Shown here: in pieces, positions 16,965-24,360 of the stretch
How the letters are laid out: each line of letters opens with the position of its first letter
Position numbering within the stretch: position 1 is the first letter of the stretch
Assembly (NCBI GenBank): GCA_900180385.1
Contig: FXLX01000011.1
Location: forward strand, 1 to 52,465
Source: an uncultured Candidatus Thioglobus sp.
GTDB lineage: Bacteria; Pseudomonadota; Gammaproteobacteria; PS1; Pseudothioglobaceae
DNA length: 52,465 bases
Reading direction: 5' to 3'
Position numbers and translations under genes: made by a program
The notes under the pieces: generated by a model
Seen by the model: only the letters and a program-made list of their open reading frames with translations
What the model was told of the DNA's origin: nothing
Databases searched by the model: none

Positions 16965-17693
16965 TTATTGCTTTATCCAAATGAGGTGTGCCATTCGGCC
17001 AGATTTTAATCCATCTCGTCGATAGGAAAAGTATTTGTCTTTTTGAGCATAGGTACACTGATCTCCACCACTGATATTTTTAACATCCAGTTTATTTAGA
17101 ATAATTCGAGCTGCTTGATAAATATTTAGCTTGTATTTGTTGTTAAATGGAATGAATGCTTGTGCCAGAGAGTCGTCTTTAGCAATGAATTGATCATACA
17201 CATCTTGACCTACTTCAAAATTGTCTTGAGAGATGGCTGGGCCAAAATGCACAATCAATTCTTGCTGATTAAACCTTGCTACGAAAGATTCAATCACGCC
17301 ATTCACAACCCCCTGCCAACCCGCATGCGCCACACCCACTTGTGTGCCATTACTATTGCTGGCAAAAATTGGTAAACAGTCAGCCGTCATCACACAACAA
17401 ACTGTATTTTTATCACTGGTTACAACAGCATCACCCAAACATTCAGCACTACTAGCATCAAGGCAAATATCTGAATGTGTTTGTTCTAAATATTTTGGCT
17501 CGCTCGGCAAGTTAAATTGCTGAATTAATAAATCACGATTGTGTTTTACCGCTTGTAGATCATCACCGACATACAAAGCTAGATTAAAATTAAAGTAACC
17601 TGATTCCTCTGAGCAGGCCTTACCTGCTCCGAATTTTGTACAACGCTCAGTGGAGAGAGTGCGTACATTTTTAGAAAAATTAGATTGAATCAA
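16965..17693 (-). CDS. pgeF: Purine nucleoside phosphorylase/laccase-domain protein (YfiH/PgeF)
   Basis: A 242-aa multicopper-polyphenol-oxidase-fold protein. It shows LEQTHSD, CCVMTADCLPIF, VGVAHAGWQGVVNGV and GPAISQDNFEVGQDV, with conserved His and Cys zinc ligands, and ends DQCTYAQKDKYFSYRRDG. Family members act on adenosine and other purine nucleosides or correct D-amino acids in peptidoglycan precursors (E. coli YfiH/PgeF). It overlaps rluD by 14 bp, the common rluD-yfiH gene order of gammaproteobacteria. Confidence 0.92.
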   Translation of the reverse strand: MIQSNFSKNVRTLSTERCTKFGAGKACSEESGYFNFNLALYVGDDLQAVKHNRDLLIQQFNLPSEPKYLEQTHSDICLDASSAECLGDAVVTSDKNTVCCVMTADCLPIFASNSNGTQVGVAHAGWQGVVNGVIESFVARFNQQELIVHFGPAISQDNFEVGQDVYDQFIAKDDSLAQAFIPFNNKYKLNIYQAARIILNKLDVKNISGGDQCTYAQKDKYFSYRRDGLKSGRMAHLIWIKQ

Positions 17694-18630
17694 ATTTTTG
17701 CAATGTGGCTAATAAATCTTGCAGGTCTTGTGGCAAAAGTACTTTCCAAGATATCTCTTCACCAGTAATTGGGTGAGAAATTGTCAATTTTTTAGCGTGT
17801 AATGCTTGACGCTTAAATGACTTTAATGCGTCTTTTAAGTCTTCGTCAGATTTTTTAGGAAAGCGTATTTTTCCGCCATACATAGGGTCGGCAATCAGTG
17901 GATGTTGAACATGAGACATGTGTACGCGAATTTGGTGCGTACGTCCTGTTTCTAAAATACATTTAACATGGGTGTGATGCGCAAAGCGATCAATCACGCG
18001 GTAGTGAGTTACCGCATCTTTACCCTCCCCCTCTTCAACCACAGCTTGTCTAATTCTATCTTTAGGATCACGACCAATTGGCGCATCTACAGTACCACCA
18101 GAAATCATGTGGCCATAAACAATGGCTGAATATTCACGCGATACTGTGTGCTCTTGTAACTGCTTAACTAGATTTTTTTGTGCTAATTCACTACGCGCAA
18201 CCACCATGAGTCCCGAGGTATTTTTATCCAAACGATGCACAATACCAGCACGATCAAGATTAGCCAATGATGGATCAAAGTGCAACAATGCATTGGCGAG
18301 TGTACCCGTCCAATTGCCTGCGCCCGGGTGGGTTACCAGCCCTACTGGCTTATTAACCACGATAATATCTTCATCTTCGTACACCACATTAATAGGAATA
18401 TCCTCACCCAACCATGTGTTTGATTTTTCTTTAACCAAGGTTAGGGCGACAATCTCACCACCCAATATTTTTTCCTTGGGCTTGAAGGTTTTATCATTGA
18501 GTAATGCCTTGCCTGTACGCACCCAATTGGTAATTTTAGAACGTGAAAAATCAGGCAACATGGTAGCTAAAGCACTATCAATGCGCTGGCCAATGAGGCG
18601 ATTTGGAATAACAATATTTAATAAACTCAT
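17680..18630 (-). CDS. rluD: 23S rRNA pseudouridine(1911/1915/1917) synthase
   Basis: A 316-aa RluA-family synthase. The N-terminal S4 domain (IGQRIDSALATMLPDFSRSK) is followed by the catalytic Asp in GIVHRLDKNTSGLMVVAR (about residue 140). TGRTHQIRVHMSHVQHPLIAD completes the family signature. It modifies helix 69 of 23S rRNA. It is co-transcribed with pgeF through a 14-bp overlap. Confidence 0.95.
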   Translation of the reverse strand: MSLLNIVIPNRLIGQRIDSALATMLPDFSRSKITNWVRTGKALLNDKTFKPKEKILGGEIVALTLVKEKSNTWLGEDIPINVVYEDEDIIVVNKPVGLVTHPGAGNWTGTLANALLHFDPSLANLDRAGIVHRLDKNTSGLMVVARSELAQKNLVKQLQEHTVSREYSAIVYGHMISGGTVDAPIGRDPKDRIRQAVVEEGEGKDAVTHYRVIDRFAHHTHVKCILETGRTHQIRVHMSHVQHPLIADPMYGGKIRFPKKSDEDLKDALKSFKRQALHAKKLTISHPITGEEISWKVLLPQDLQDLLATLQKFDSI

Positions 18631-18723
18631 GACTAGTATTTTACTTAGTAATTTTTAAACTTCTGAAGAGTATTTTTTTATAGTTTAATTTAATTATGAG
18701 ATTTTTTTATACAAGAAAAAAGT

Positions 18724-18869
18724 AATTTACTCTTTGTTGCGAGTGCTTTTTTGTCTTCTGCAAGGCAAATATTAAAAAAAACGAAGGCGTGTAGTAATTC
18801 TACACAACTAAGGTTTTTTAATATTTAACGCAGTAGAAGCTAAAAGAACGACACAAGAAAGTGTAAATT
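18724..18869. repeat. Long hairpin element with apical AGGCGTGTA motif, copy 2
   Basis: An almost end-to-end imperfect palindrome of about 146 nt. The outer arms are AATTTAC..GTAAATT; then CTTCTGC pairs with GCAGTAGAAG, AAATATTAAAAAA with TTTTTTAATATTT, and an apical stem GTGTAG/CTACAC (18789-18794/18800-18805). The apical block 18785-18808 reads AGGCGTGTA-N7-TACACAAC, identical outside the N7 to copy 1. Its right edge abuts the CCA end of the tRNA-Glu gene, so on the minus strand it would be the trailer of that tRNA transcript, ending in ACTTTTTTC. Confidence 0.75.
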
Positions 18870-18947
18870 TGGCGTCGCGTAAGAGATTTGAACTCCTGTT
18901 ACCAGGATGAAATCCTGGGGTCCTGGGCCGGACTAGACGAACGCGAC
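18870..18947 (-). tRNA. tRNA-Glu (UUC), divergent copy with enlarged D-arm
   Basis: The acceptor stem is GTCGCGT/ACGCGAC with discriminator G and encoded CCA. The anticodon arm is CCAGG-ATTTCAT-CCTGG, giving UUC. The T-loop is TTCAAAT. The gene is 78 nt, three longer than the other tRNA-Glu, with the extra bases in the D region. It is separated from the tRNA-Ala/tRNA-Glu pair by a terminator. Confidence 0.85.
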
Positions 18948-19004
18948 AAGGGTATTTTAATTAAAAAACTGTGTAAATAATGTGTAATTTTCAATGGGCG
19001 AAAA

Positions 19005-19031
19005 AAAACCTGATTTAAAAAATCAGGTTTT
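19005..19031 (-). terminator. Terminator after the tRNA-Ala/tRNA-Glu pair
   Basis: The 11-bp stem AAAACCTGATT/AATCAGGTTTT has a short loop and an eight-T run in all on the minus strand, eight bases after the CCA of tRNA-Glu. Confidence 0.85.
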
Positions 19032-19038
19032 AAGCGTA

Positions 19039-19113
19039 TGGCATCGCCTAGGAGAATCGAACTCCTCTTACTAGGATGAAAACCTAGGGTCCTAACCGAT
19101 AGACGAAGGCGAC
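19039..19113 (-). tRNA. tRNA-Glu (UUC)
   Basis: The acceptor stem is GTCGCCT/AGGCGAT with a first G-U pair and encoded CCA. The anticodon arm CCTAG-GTTTTCATC-CTAG places UUC at 34-36. The T-loop is TTCGATT. It is 75 nt and lies 22 bp after tRNA-Ala, probably one transcript with it. It differs from the second tRNA-Glu at many positions in the acceptor, D and anticodon stems. Confidence 0.93.
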
Positions 19114-19135
19114 ATAACATTTTCTTTGCTAGTGC

Positions 19136-19211
19136 TGGTGGAGCTAAGCGGGATCGAACCGCTGACCCCGACACTGCCAGTGTCGTGCTCTCCCAGCTGA
19201 GCTATAGCCCC
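19136..19211 (-). tRNA. tRNA-Ala (GGC)
   Basis: GGGGCTATAGCTCAGCTGGGAG at the 5' end, the anticodon arm CGACACTGGCAGTGTCG with GGC, the T-loop TTCGATC, and encoded CCA. It reads GCC and GCU codons. It is the first gene of a tRNA transcript driven by the promoter at 19251-19278. Confidence 0.95.
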
Positions 19212-19250
19212 AAATATTGTTAAAATATTAGTGCAAAGCAAAAAACAGAA

Positions 19251-19278
19251 ATTATAGTCGCTATGTTGAAATAGTCAA
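19251..19278 (-). promoter_or_regulatory. Sigma70 promoter of the tRNA-Ala/tRNA-Glu operon
   Basis: TTGACT (19273-19278), a 16-bp spacer, and TATAAT (19251-19256) on the minus strand, about 35 bp upstream of the mature tRNA-Ala 5' end. Confidence 0.8.
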
Positions 19279-19323
19279 GACTTAATTGGTAAAATGTTTG
19301 CATAATCTTAAGATAAAAACTTT

Positions 19324-20046
19324 ATGTTAATAAAAACTTTTACCGAGCAAACCTTTACGTTGGATATTATGTATCACTTGGGTACTTATGAAAATTCAAT
19401 TCATTTCATCTTTGATCATGACACTAAAACCTGTGCGATTATTGATCCCGCTTGGCACGCAGATATGTTTATTGAATATGCACATAAAAAAGGCTATCAA
19501 ATTTCTGATATTTGGCTAACACACTGGCATGGTGATCATACCAATGCAGCAGATGAAATTGCGCAAAAAACAGGTGCAAAAATTACGATTGGTATTAATG
19601 AGTTGCCTTATTTAGATATTGAACGCGATATGATCAATGTTAATGATGGCGATAGAGTAACACTTGGTAATACTAGTGCGCAAATTATCAACACCCCTGG
19701 TCATACAGCGGGCGGAATTTGCTATTTACTTGATGGACATATTATTGTTGGCGATACGTTGTTTGTATATGGCGCAGGCCACTGTACTATGCCAGGCGGT
19801 AGCGTTCGTCAGTTTTATCATTCTATGCAAAAACTCAAAAAGGTGGATGATGCCGTTATGCTGCATTGCGGGCATGATTATGGCTGCAAGATTAACACCA
19901 CTATGGGTGAGCAAAAAGCAGGTAATGCTTATTTGTTATTAGACAATGAAGAAGAGTTTGTGAGTTTTGTTAATGGCATGTCTAAGGGTTTGGTTGCCTA
20001 TCCAACCGAGGCACTAAGCCTAAAAGAAGTGCAAGCAATGTTATGA
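19324..20046 (+). CDS. Metallo-beta-lactamase-fold hydrolase (ETHE1/GloB-like)
   Basis: A 240-aa enzyme with the HxHxDH metal site (THWHGDH, about residues 66-72), TPGHTAGG, IVGDTLFVYGAG and LHCGHDYG. The layout, including DTLFVYGAGHC where ETHE1 has a similar loop, resembles persulfide dioxygenases and glyoxalase II. A persulfide dioxygenase would suit a sulfur-metabolising host, but the substrate cannot be read from the sequence. It ends inside the start of nadD (ATG overlap of 4 bp), heading a nadD-rsfS-rlmH cluster. Confidence 0.82.
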   Translation: MLIKTFTEQTFTLDIMYHLGTYENSIHFIFDHDTKTCAIIDPAWHADMFIEYAHKKGYQISDIWLTHWHGDHTNAADEIAQKTGAKITIGINELPYLDIERDMINVNDGDRVTLGNTSAQIINTPGHTAGGICYLLDGHIIVGDTLFVYGAGHCTMPGGSVRQFYHSMQKLKKVDDAVMLHCGHDYGCKINTTMGEQKAGNAYLLLDNEEEFVSFVNGMSKGLVAYPTEALSLKEVQAML

Positions 20047-20663
20047 TTGGGTTTTTTGGCGGCTCGTTTGATCCCATACATCTTGGGCATTTAAACAATG
20101 CACAGCAACTAATAAAACAGCTGGATTTAACTGAATTATTTTTAATGCCTTGTCGCACACCTGTTCATAAAGAATCACTCACTTTTTCAACTAAGCAGCG
20201 ACTTGAAATGCTTGAAGTAGCTATTCAAAATTTTCCAAAACTAAGTATTGATTCACGAGAGATTGATAGAGTCAGTGATTCTTACACTATTGACTCCCTA
20301 AAAGAGATTAAGCAAGAATATCCAAATCAAACCATTTGTTTGATTATAGGTATGGATAGTTTTAACAATTTATCCACTTGGAAGCAGTTTGAAGAGTTCA
20401 ATCAATATTGCCATTTAATTGTATTAGCAAGACCTGGCGAACAGCAACAACATATTGTTGAAAATTTTTCAATGGTGACAGATAAGTCAGAATTAGGCAC
20501 TCAAGCCTCAGGGTTGGTTTATCTTGCCAATACGGATCAGTATGATATTTCATCTAGCAATATTAGAGGTATTCTATTTAATAATGCTACGGATGGTAAA
20601 ATACGCGCTAGACAAAACTTAGTCGGCCTTTTGCCAGACAGTGTTATTAATTATTTGAGATAA
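20043..20663 (+). CDS. nadD: Nicotinate-nucleotide adenylyltransferase
   Basis: Joins ATP and nicotinate mononucleotide to form deamido-NAD. The 206-aa protein begins MIGFFGGSFDPIHLGHL with the nucleotidyltransferase HxGH motif. Also visible are LMPCRTPVHK, LIIGMDSFNNLSTWKQ, and the C-terminal ISSSNIRGIL (SSTxIR-type). It overlaps the upstream hydrolase by 4 bp and precedes rsfS by 2 bp, the usual nadD-rsfS-rlmH order. Confidence 0.96.
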   Translation: MIGFFGGSFDPIHLGHLNNAQQLIKQLDLTELFLMPCRTPVHKESLTFSTKQRLEMLEVAIQNFPKLSIDSREIDRVSDSYTIDSLKEIKQEYPNQTICLIIGMDSFNNLSTWKQFEEFNQYCHLIVLARPGEQQQHIVENFSMVTDKSELGTQASGLVYLANTDQYDISSSNIRGILFNNATDGKIRARQNLVGLLPDSVINYLR

Positions 20664-20665
20664 AA

Positions 20666-21007
20666 ATGAGCCTAAACCTAGAACAACAACTAAAGGTTGT
20701 TACCGACACGATTGATGAATTAAAAGGCGAGGATATCGTTACTCTAAAGGTATTAGAGCAAACTGCCGATATCGAAGCGATTGTGATTGCAACGGGTCGT
20801 TCAATTCAGCATGTTCGAGGTATTGCTAATAATATTAAAATTGAAGCAAAACGTTTAGGCATGAAGGTTTCTGGCATTGAAGGCACCGAAACTGGCCATT
20901 GGGTTTTGGTTGATTTGGCCGAAGTTGTCGTACATATCATGACTGAAAAAACCAGAGAATTCTACAAACTAGAAAGACTTTGGACTGGTACCGATAACGA
21001 CGAGTAA
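20666..21007 (+). CDS. rsfS: Ribosomal silencing factor
   Basis: A 113-aa RsfS/Iojap protein that binds ribosomal protein L14 and keeps subunits apart in starvation. Recognised by IVIATGRSIQHVRGIANNI, GIEGTETGHWVLVDLAEVVVH and EFYKLERLW. It sits tightly between nadD and rlmH. Confidence 0.95.
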   Translation: MSLNLEQQLKVVTDTIDELKGEDIVTLKVLEQTADIEAIVIATGRSIQHVRGIANNIKIEAKRLGMKVSGIEGTETGHWVLVDLAEVVVHIMTEKTREFYKLERLWTGTDNDE

Positions 21008-21010
21008 CCC

Positions 21011-21478
21011 ATGAAGATCAACCTGATTGTTATTGGCAAAAAAATACCAGACTGGATACAAACAGGCATTCATCATTATCAAAAACAACTTCCTACTCAG
21101 CTAAACTTTAGCCTGATTGCTCTAGAAGCACAAAAGCGCAAAAATAAAAATATTGCGCAAATTAAAGAATTAGAAGGCGAGCTTATTATTAAAACCACTA
21201 AAGGTTCAAGTCTGGTTATCGCTTTTGATGAACACGGCAAACAAAACACCACCAAAGTCATCGCCCAGCAACTGGGCAATTGGCAGCAAAATGGTGAAAA
21301 TGTCTCCCTAATAATTGGTGGTGCAGATGGATTAAGTGAGGCTGTAAAATCTCACGCTGATCAACTTTGGGGGTTGTCAAATCTGACTTTACCACACTCA
21401 ATGGCTAGATTATTAGCCGTCGAACAACTATACCGAGCGCACTCATTATTAACCAATCACCCTTATCATCGAGAATAA
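21011..21478 (+). CDS. rlmH: 23S rRNA (pseudouridine1915-N3)-methyltransferase
   Basis: A 155-aa SPOUT methyltransferase. The C-terminal knot is clear: LIIGGADGLSEAVKSHADQL, then LTLPHSMARLLAVEQLYRA and HPYHRE at the very end. It methylates pseudouridine 1915 in helix 69, one of the residues made by RluD, which is encoded 3 kb upstream. A REP palindrome follows seven bases after the stop. Confidence 0.96.
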   Translation: MKINLIVIGKKIPDWIQTGIHHYQKQLPTQLNFSLIALEAQKRKNKNIAQIKELEGELIIKTTKGSSLVIAFDEHGKQNTTKVIAQQLGNWQQNGENVSLIIGGADGLSEAVKSHADQLWGLSNLTLPHSMARLLAVEQLYRAHSLLTNHPYHRE

Positions 21479-21484
21479 TCATTA

Positions 21485-21505
21485 GAGGAAAGCAAGGCTT
21501 TCCTC
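21485..21505 (+). repeat. REP-like palindrome, copy 4
   Basis: GAGGAAAGC-AAG-GCTTTCCTC, identical to copy 3 over 21 nt. It lies between rlmH and the GST-like gene, directly ahead of the latter's ribosome site (AAGGAG). Confidence 0.85.
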
Positions 21506-21523
21506 CATTAAAAGGAGAAAAAT

Positions 21524-22189
21524 ATGAAATTAGAACTGATTAGCTTTAAATTATGTCCATTTGCACAGCGTGCAATTATTTTGCTAAACACTCAAAAAAT
21601 TGACTTTGAAATAACTTACATCAACCCAATGGATCCGCCTGATTGGTTTAAAGAAATCTCGCCTACCGGCCAAGTGCCGTTATTAAAAGTGGATGATCAA
21701 ATTGTATTCGAGTCTTCTGTGATTACTGAATTTATTAATGACATTAGCAGCATTTCTATTCATCCAGAAGATGTGATTCAAAAAGCCAGTAACCGCTCTT
21801 GGATTGCATTTTCATCAACAATGTTTGATGACATGTTTGACATGGTGGTTGGTGATGAAGAGAAGTTCAACGCTTCAAAAGAGTCATTATTCAGAAAACT
21901 TGGCAAACTTGAGGCTGTTAAAAATAATAGTACTTTCTTTAATGGCGAAAATTTTAATATGATTGACGCCGCCTTGGCGCCAATATTCATGCGTCTGGCT
22001 TGGATGAATGAATTTACCGATAATGCCGTATCAATTTCAGAGTTCAAAAAATTAAGCGCTTGGAGTAATGCAATTCTTGCAGTTGAAGAAGTAAAAACCT
22101 CAGTTGTTGACGGACTTGATGACGTCTACTACTCAAACATTGAAGGTCGTGAAGGGCATCTTTCTACGCTACTAGTAGACGAAGCGTAG
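21524..22189 (+). CDS. Glutathione S-transferase family protein
   Basis: A 221-aa protein with an N-terminal thioredoxin-fold domain (about 1-78): a CPFAQRAIILL helix start with a single active-site Cys as in omega/beta-type GSTs, SPTGQVPLLKV with the cis-Pro, and FESSVITEFI for gamma-glutamyl binding. The helical C-terminal domain follows, with FNMIDAALAPIFMRL. It may act in glutathione- or persulfide-linked redox chemistry; the substrate is unknown. It has a good AAGGAG ribosome site. Confidence 0.88.
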   Translation: MKLELISFKLCPFAQRAIILLNTQKIDFEITYINPMDPPDWFKEISPTGQVPLLKVDDQIVFESSVITEFINDISSISIHPEDVIQKASNRSWIAFSSTMFDDMFDMVVGDEEKFNASKESLFRKLGKLEAVKNNSTFFNGENFNMIDAALAPIFMRLAWMNEFTDNAVSISEFKKLSAWSNAILAVEEVKTSVVDGLDDVYYSNIEGREGHLSTLLVDEA

Positions 22190-22198
22190 CAAGTAAAT

Positions 22199-22546
22199 CT
22201 AGATGATTGTCAGGATATTTTCTGGCGGTCGGCCAATAGCAACACCTTTGCTAGTTTTAACAATAGGTCGCTCAATTAAAATCGGATTGGCAATCATGGC
22301 TTGGATTAAATCATCTTCGCTAAGAGATTCATCGTCTAGATTATTATCTTTATAAGGCGCTTCAAACGTGCGCATTAAAGCTCTTGCATCTAATTTAAGT
22401 TCTACCAATAAAGCTTTTAATTCATCTGCTGTTGGTGGCACTTCTAGGTATTTAATTACTTCACAATCAATGCCTTTTTCCTCTAAAATTCTTAGTGTTA
22501 ATCTAGATTTTGTACAGTTTGGATTATGATAAATTATTGTATTCAT
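22199..22546 (-). CDS. arsC: Arsenate reductase (ArsC family, glutaredoxin-dependent)
   Basis: A 115-aa ArsC/Spx-fold protein. The active-site Cys is in YHNPNCTKSRLTLRILEE (about residue 11). The arsenate-binding arginines are represented in ANPILIERPIVKTSKGVAIGRPPE. It reduces arsenate to arsenite using glutathione/glutaredoxin. YffB-type homologues without arsenate activity are the main alternative, but the LIERPIV region favours ArsC. It is divergent from the tlpA-like gene. Confidence 0.88.
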   Translation of the reverse strand: MNTIIYHNPNCTKSRLTLRILEEKGIDCEVIKYLEVPPTADELKALLVELKLDARALMRTFEAPYKDNNLDDESLSEDDLIQAMIANPILIERPIVKTSKGVAIGRPPENILTII

Positions 22547-22558
22547 TGGCTTAAAAAC

Positions 22559-23077
22559 ATGCTTAAAAAAATTACTATTATACTGTCACTATTTTTAACC
22601 ATGGCATTTGCTCAGGCAATTACCATTAGTGATATTATCGAATCTACCAAGGAGGCGCGACAGAAAGAAGTTAGAGTGCCTGATTTTTCTCTAACCGACC
22701 TTAATGGCAATGTTCATACCGACGAATCCACCAAGGGTAAATATTTAGTGGTTAATTTTTGGGCCACTTGGTGTCCGCCATGTTTAAAAGAGATTCCTGC
22801 CTTTGTAGAGTTTTACGAAGAAAATAAAGACAAAGTATTAATTCTAGGGCTTGACTACGAACAAGCTGGCAAAAAAGCATTGATTAAATTTACTGATACC
22901 TTTATGGTGAACTATCCAATCATTCTTTTTGATGAAAAAAACGGCCCGCAATTCACAAATTTTGGCGAGGTATTTGGCATGCCAACCACTTATGTTTACG
23001 ATCCAGATGGTCGATTGGTTGATTTTCGCATGGGCGAAATGGATATTGCCGACCTACAAAAAGCTATTTCAAAGTAG
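22559..23077 (+). CDS. TlpA/ResA-like periplasmic thioredoxin
   Basis: 172 aa, with an N-terminal export signal (MLKKITIILSLFLTMAFAQA) and a thioredoxin-like domain containing NFWATWCPPCLKEIP, with active-site Cys72 and Cys75. The start at 22559 is chosen because the signal peptide begins there; an upstream in-frame ATG would lie inside arsC. Proteins of this kind reduce disulfides of apocytochrome c or supply reductant to periplasmic sulfur enzymes. The 3' end overlaps the convergent epmB by 9 bp. Confidence 0.88.
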   Translation: MLKKITIILSLFLTMAFAQAITISDIIESTKEARQKEVRVPDFSLTDLNGNVHTDESTKGKYLVVNFWATWCPPCLKEIPAFVEFYEENKDKVLILGLDYEQAGKKALIKFTDTFMVNYPIILFDEKNGPQFTNFGEVFGMPTTYVYDPDGRLVDFRMGEMDIADLQKAISK

Positions 23078-24013
23078 CCAGGTCTTAGAGCTAAGGCCAG
23101 AATCTCTAACCAGCTTAGGCACCAAATAGCCACTTAATTGAGATTGCAATTGCTGGTGTAGTTGCACAGCCTTATCATCACTCACAAAGTAGTTTTGCGC
23201 ACCCTCAACCTTGTCTAGCATATGCAAGTAATACGGCAAAATTCCCACCTCAAATAATTTCAAACTTAGTGCCTTTAGGCTGTTTAAATCGTCATTAACA
23301 CCTTTTAATAAGACCGATTGATTGAGCAAGGTTGCATTTGCAATATTTGCAATATTTTTAGAAAACTCATCTGATATCTCATTTGCATGGTTAATATGCG
23401 TCACTAAAACAACCTTTAGACGTGTTTTAGCCAATATTTCGACCAATTTAGTAGTCATTCTGCTTGGCATCACCACGATTGAGCGTGAATGAATGCGTAA
23501 AGACCTTACATGTTGAAAATTTTCAAGTTTTTTGATTAATTTTTCAAGCTTACCATCACTCAAACTTAAAGGGTCTCCGCCACTTAAAATAACTTCGTTG
23601 ATTTCTTGATGCTCACTAATGTAGCGCTCAATTTCTGGCCAATTGCTCAATGCATCGTGCTGAGTATAATCAAAGTTTTGTCTAAAACAATACTGACAAT
23701 GTATGGCACACACTTGAGAGGCGATCAGCAACACTCGATTTGGATATTTATGGATTAGTCCATCGACAGGAGAATTGTCTTCATCCTGTAAGGGCGATAA
23801 AGAATAATCACTTTTATCGTTTGATACTTGTGGCATTACCTGCCTGAGTAGAGGATCGTTAGGATTGTTAACATCTACGAGGTTAGCATACTCAAGTGGA
23901 ATCTTAATGGAGAATTTAACCTCGGTGAATGCTTGAGTGTTGAAAAATACATTACTCTGCTGCGCACCTTTAAGCACCTTTCTTGCTTGTTGATTCCACT
24001 GATTTTCTGACAT
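23069..24013 (-). CDS. epmB: EF-P (R)-beta-lysylation 2,3-aminomutase
   Basis: A 314-aa radical SAM enzyme of the KamA/EpmB family. The 4Fe-4S cysteines are Cys102, Cys106 and Cys109 in VCAIHCQYCFRQNF, followed by EVILSGGDPLSLSD, RIHSRSIVVMPSRMT and VLLKGVNDD. EpmB converts lysine to beta-lysine for attachment to elongation factor P by EpmA. The length fits EpmB rather than the longer catabolic KamA. Its ATG sits beside the T-run of the terminator at 24021-24032. Confidence 0.92.
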   Translation of the reverse strand: MSENQWNQQARKVLKGAQQSNVFFNTQAFTEVKFSIKIPLEYANLVDVNNPNDPLLRQVMPQVSNDKSDYSLSPLQDEDNSPVDGLIHKYPNRVLLIASQVCAIHCQYCFRQNFDYTQHDALSNWPEIERYISEHQEINEVILSGGDPLSLSDGKLEKLIKKLENFQHVRSLRIHSRSIVVMPSRMTTKLVEILAKTRLKVVLVTHINHANEISDEFSKNIANIANATLLNQSVLLKGVNDDLNSLKALSLKLFEVGILPYYLHMLDKVEGAQNYFVSDDKAVQLHQQLQSQLSGYLVPKLVRDSGLSSKTWLL

Positions 24014-24020
24014 AAAAAAA

Positions 24021-24032
24021 CCCCGTAAGGGG
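24021..24032 (-). terminator. Terminator after the 61-aa gene
   Basis: A CCCC/GGGG stem with a four-base loop, followed on the minus strand by seven T that run up to the epmB start codon. It closes the transcript of the small gene at 24058-24243 and would attenuate read-through into epmB. Confidence 0.75.
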
Positions 24033-24057
24033 CTCTCTGATTCGATTTACTTAAGTC

Positions 24058-24243
24058 TTAACAAAAGTTAGCGAAGTTAGCATCTGAATGCTCGCCACCA
24101 TCTTCGTAACCAACTTCATACTCGTCAGTTTTTCTCTGCTCTTCAATTTCAGGGTTGTTTAAGAAACCTGCGACCCAACCTTGAATATAGTTGTCGTTTA
24201 CGCCCATTTCTTCCATTTTTTTAACGCCTTCGTAGTAAGTCAT
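24058..24243 (-). CDS. Small acidic protein of unknown function (61 aa)
   Basis: Reads MTYYEGVKKMEEMGVND, then YIQGWVAGFLNNPEIEEQR and a strongly acidic glycine-containing C-terminus (YEVGYEDGGEHSD) ending in Cys. The amphipathic tyrosine/tryptophan-rich helix followed by a YExGYxDG turn looks like a compact soluble domain. Small proteins of this look occur in sulfur-oxidising bacteria, but I cannot name the family with confidence. It has a good ribosome site (AAGGAG) and its own terminator, so it is a single-gene transcript. Confidence 0.78.
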   Translation of the reverse strand: MTYYEGVKKMEEMGVNDNYIQGWVAGFLNNPEIEEQRKTDEYEVGYEDGGEHSDANFANFC

Positions 24244-24360
24244 TGCTGATACTCCTTAAATAATGTTTATAATTTTGTTGCTTACATCAGAACATTGTTC
24301 AACTGACATAAGAGAAAGATAATATTATAACCATTAAATTTCATAAGGCAAGAAAAATCA

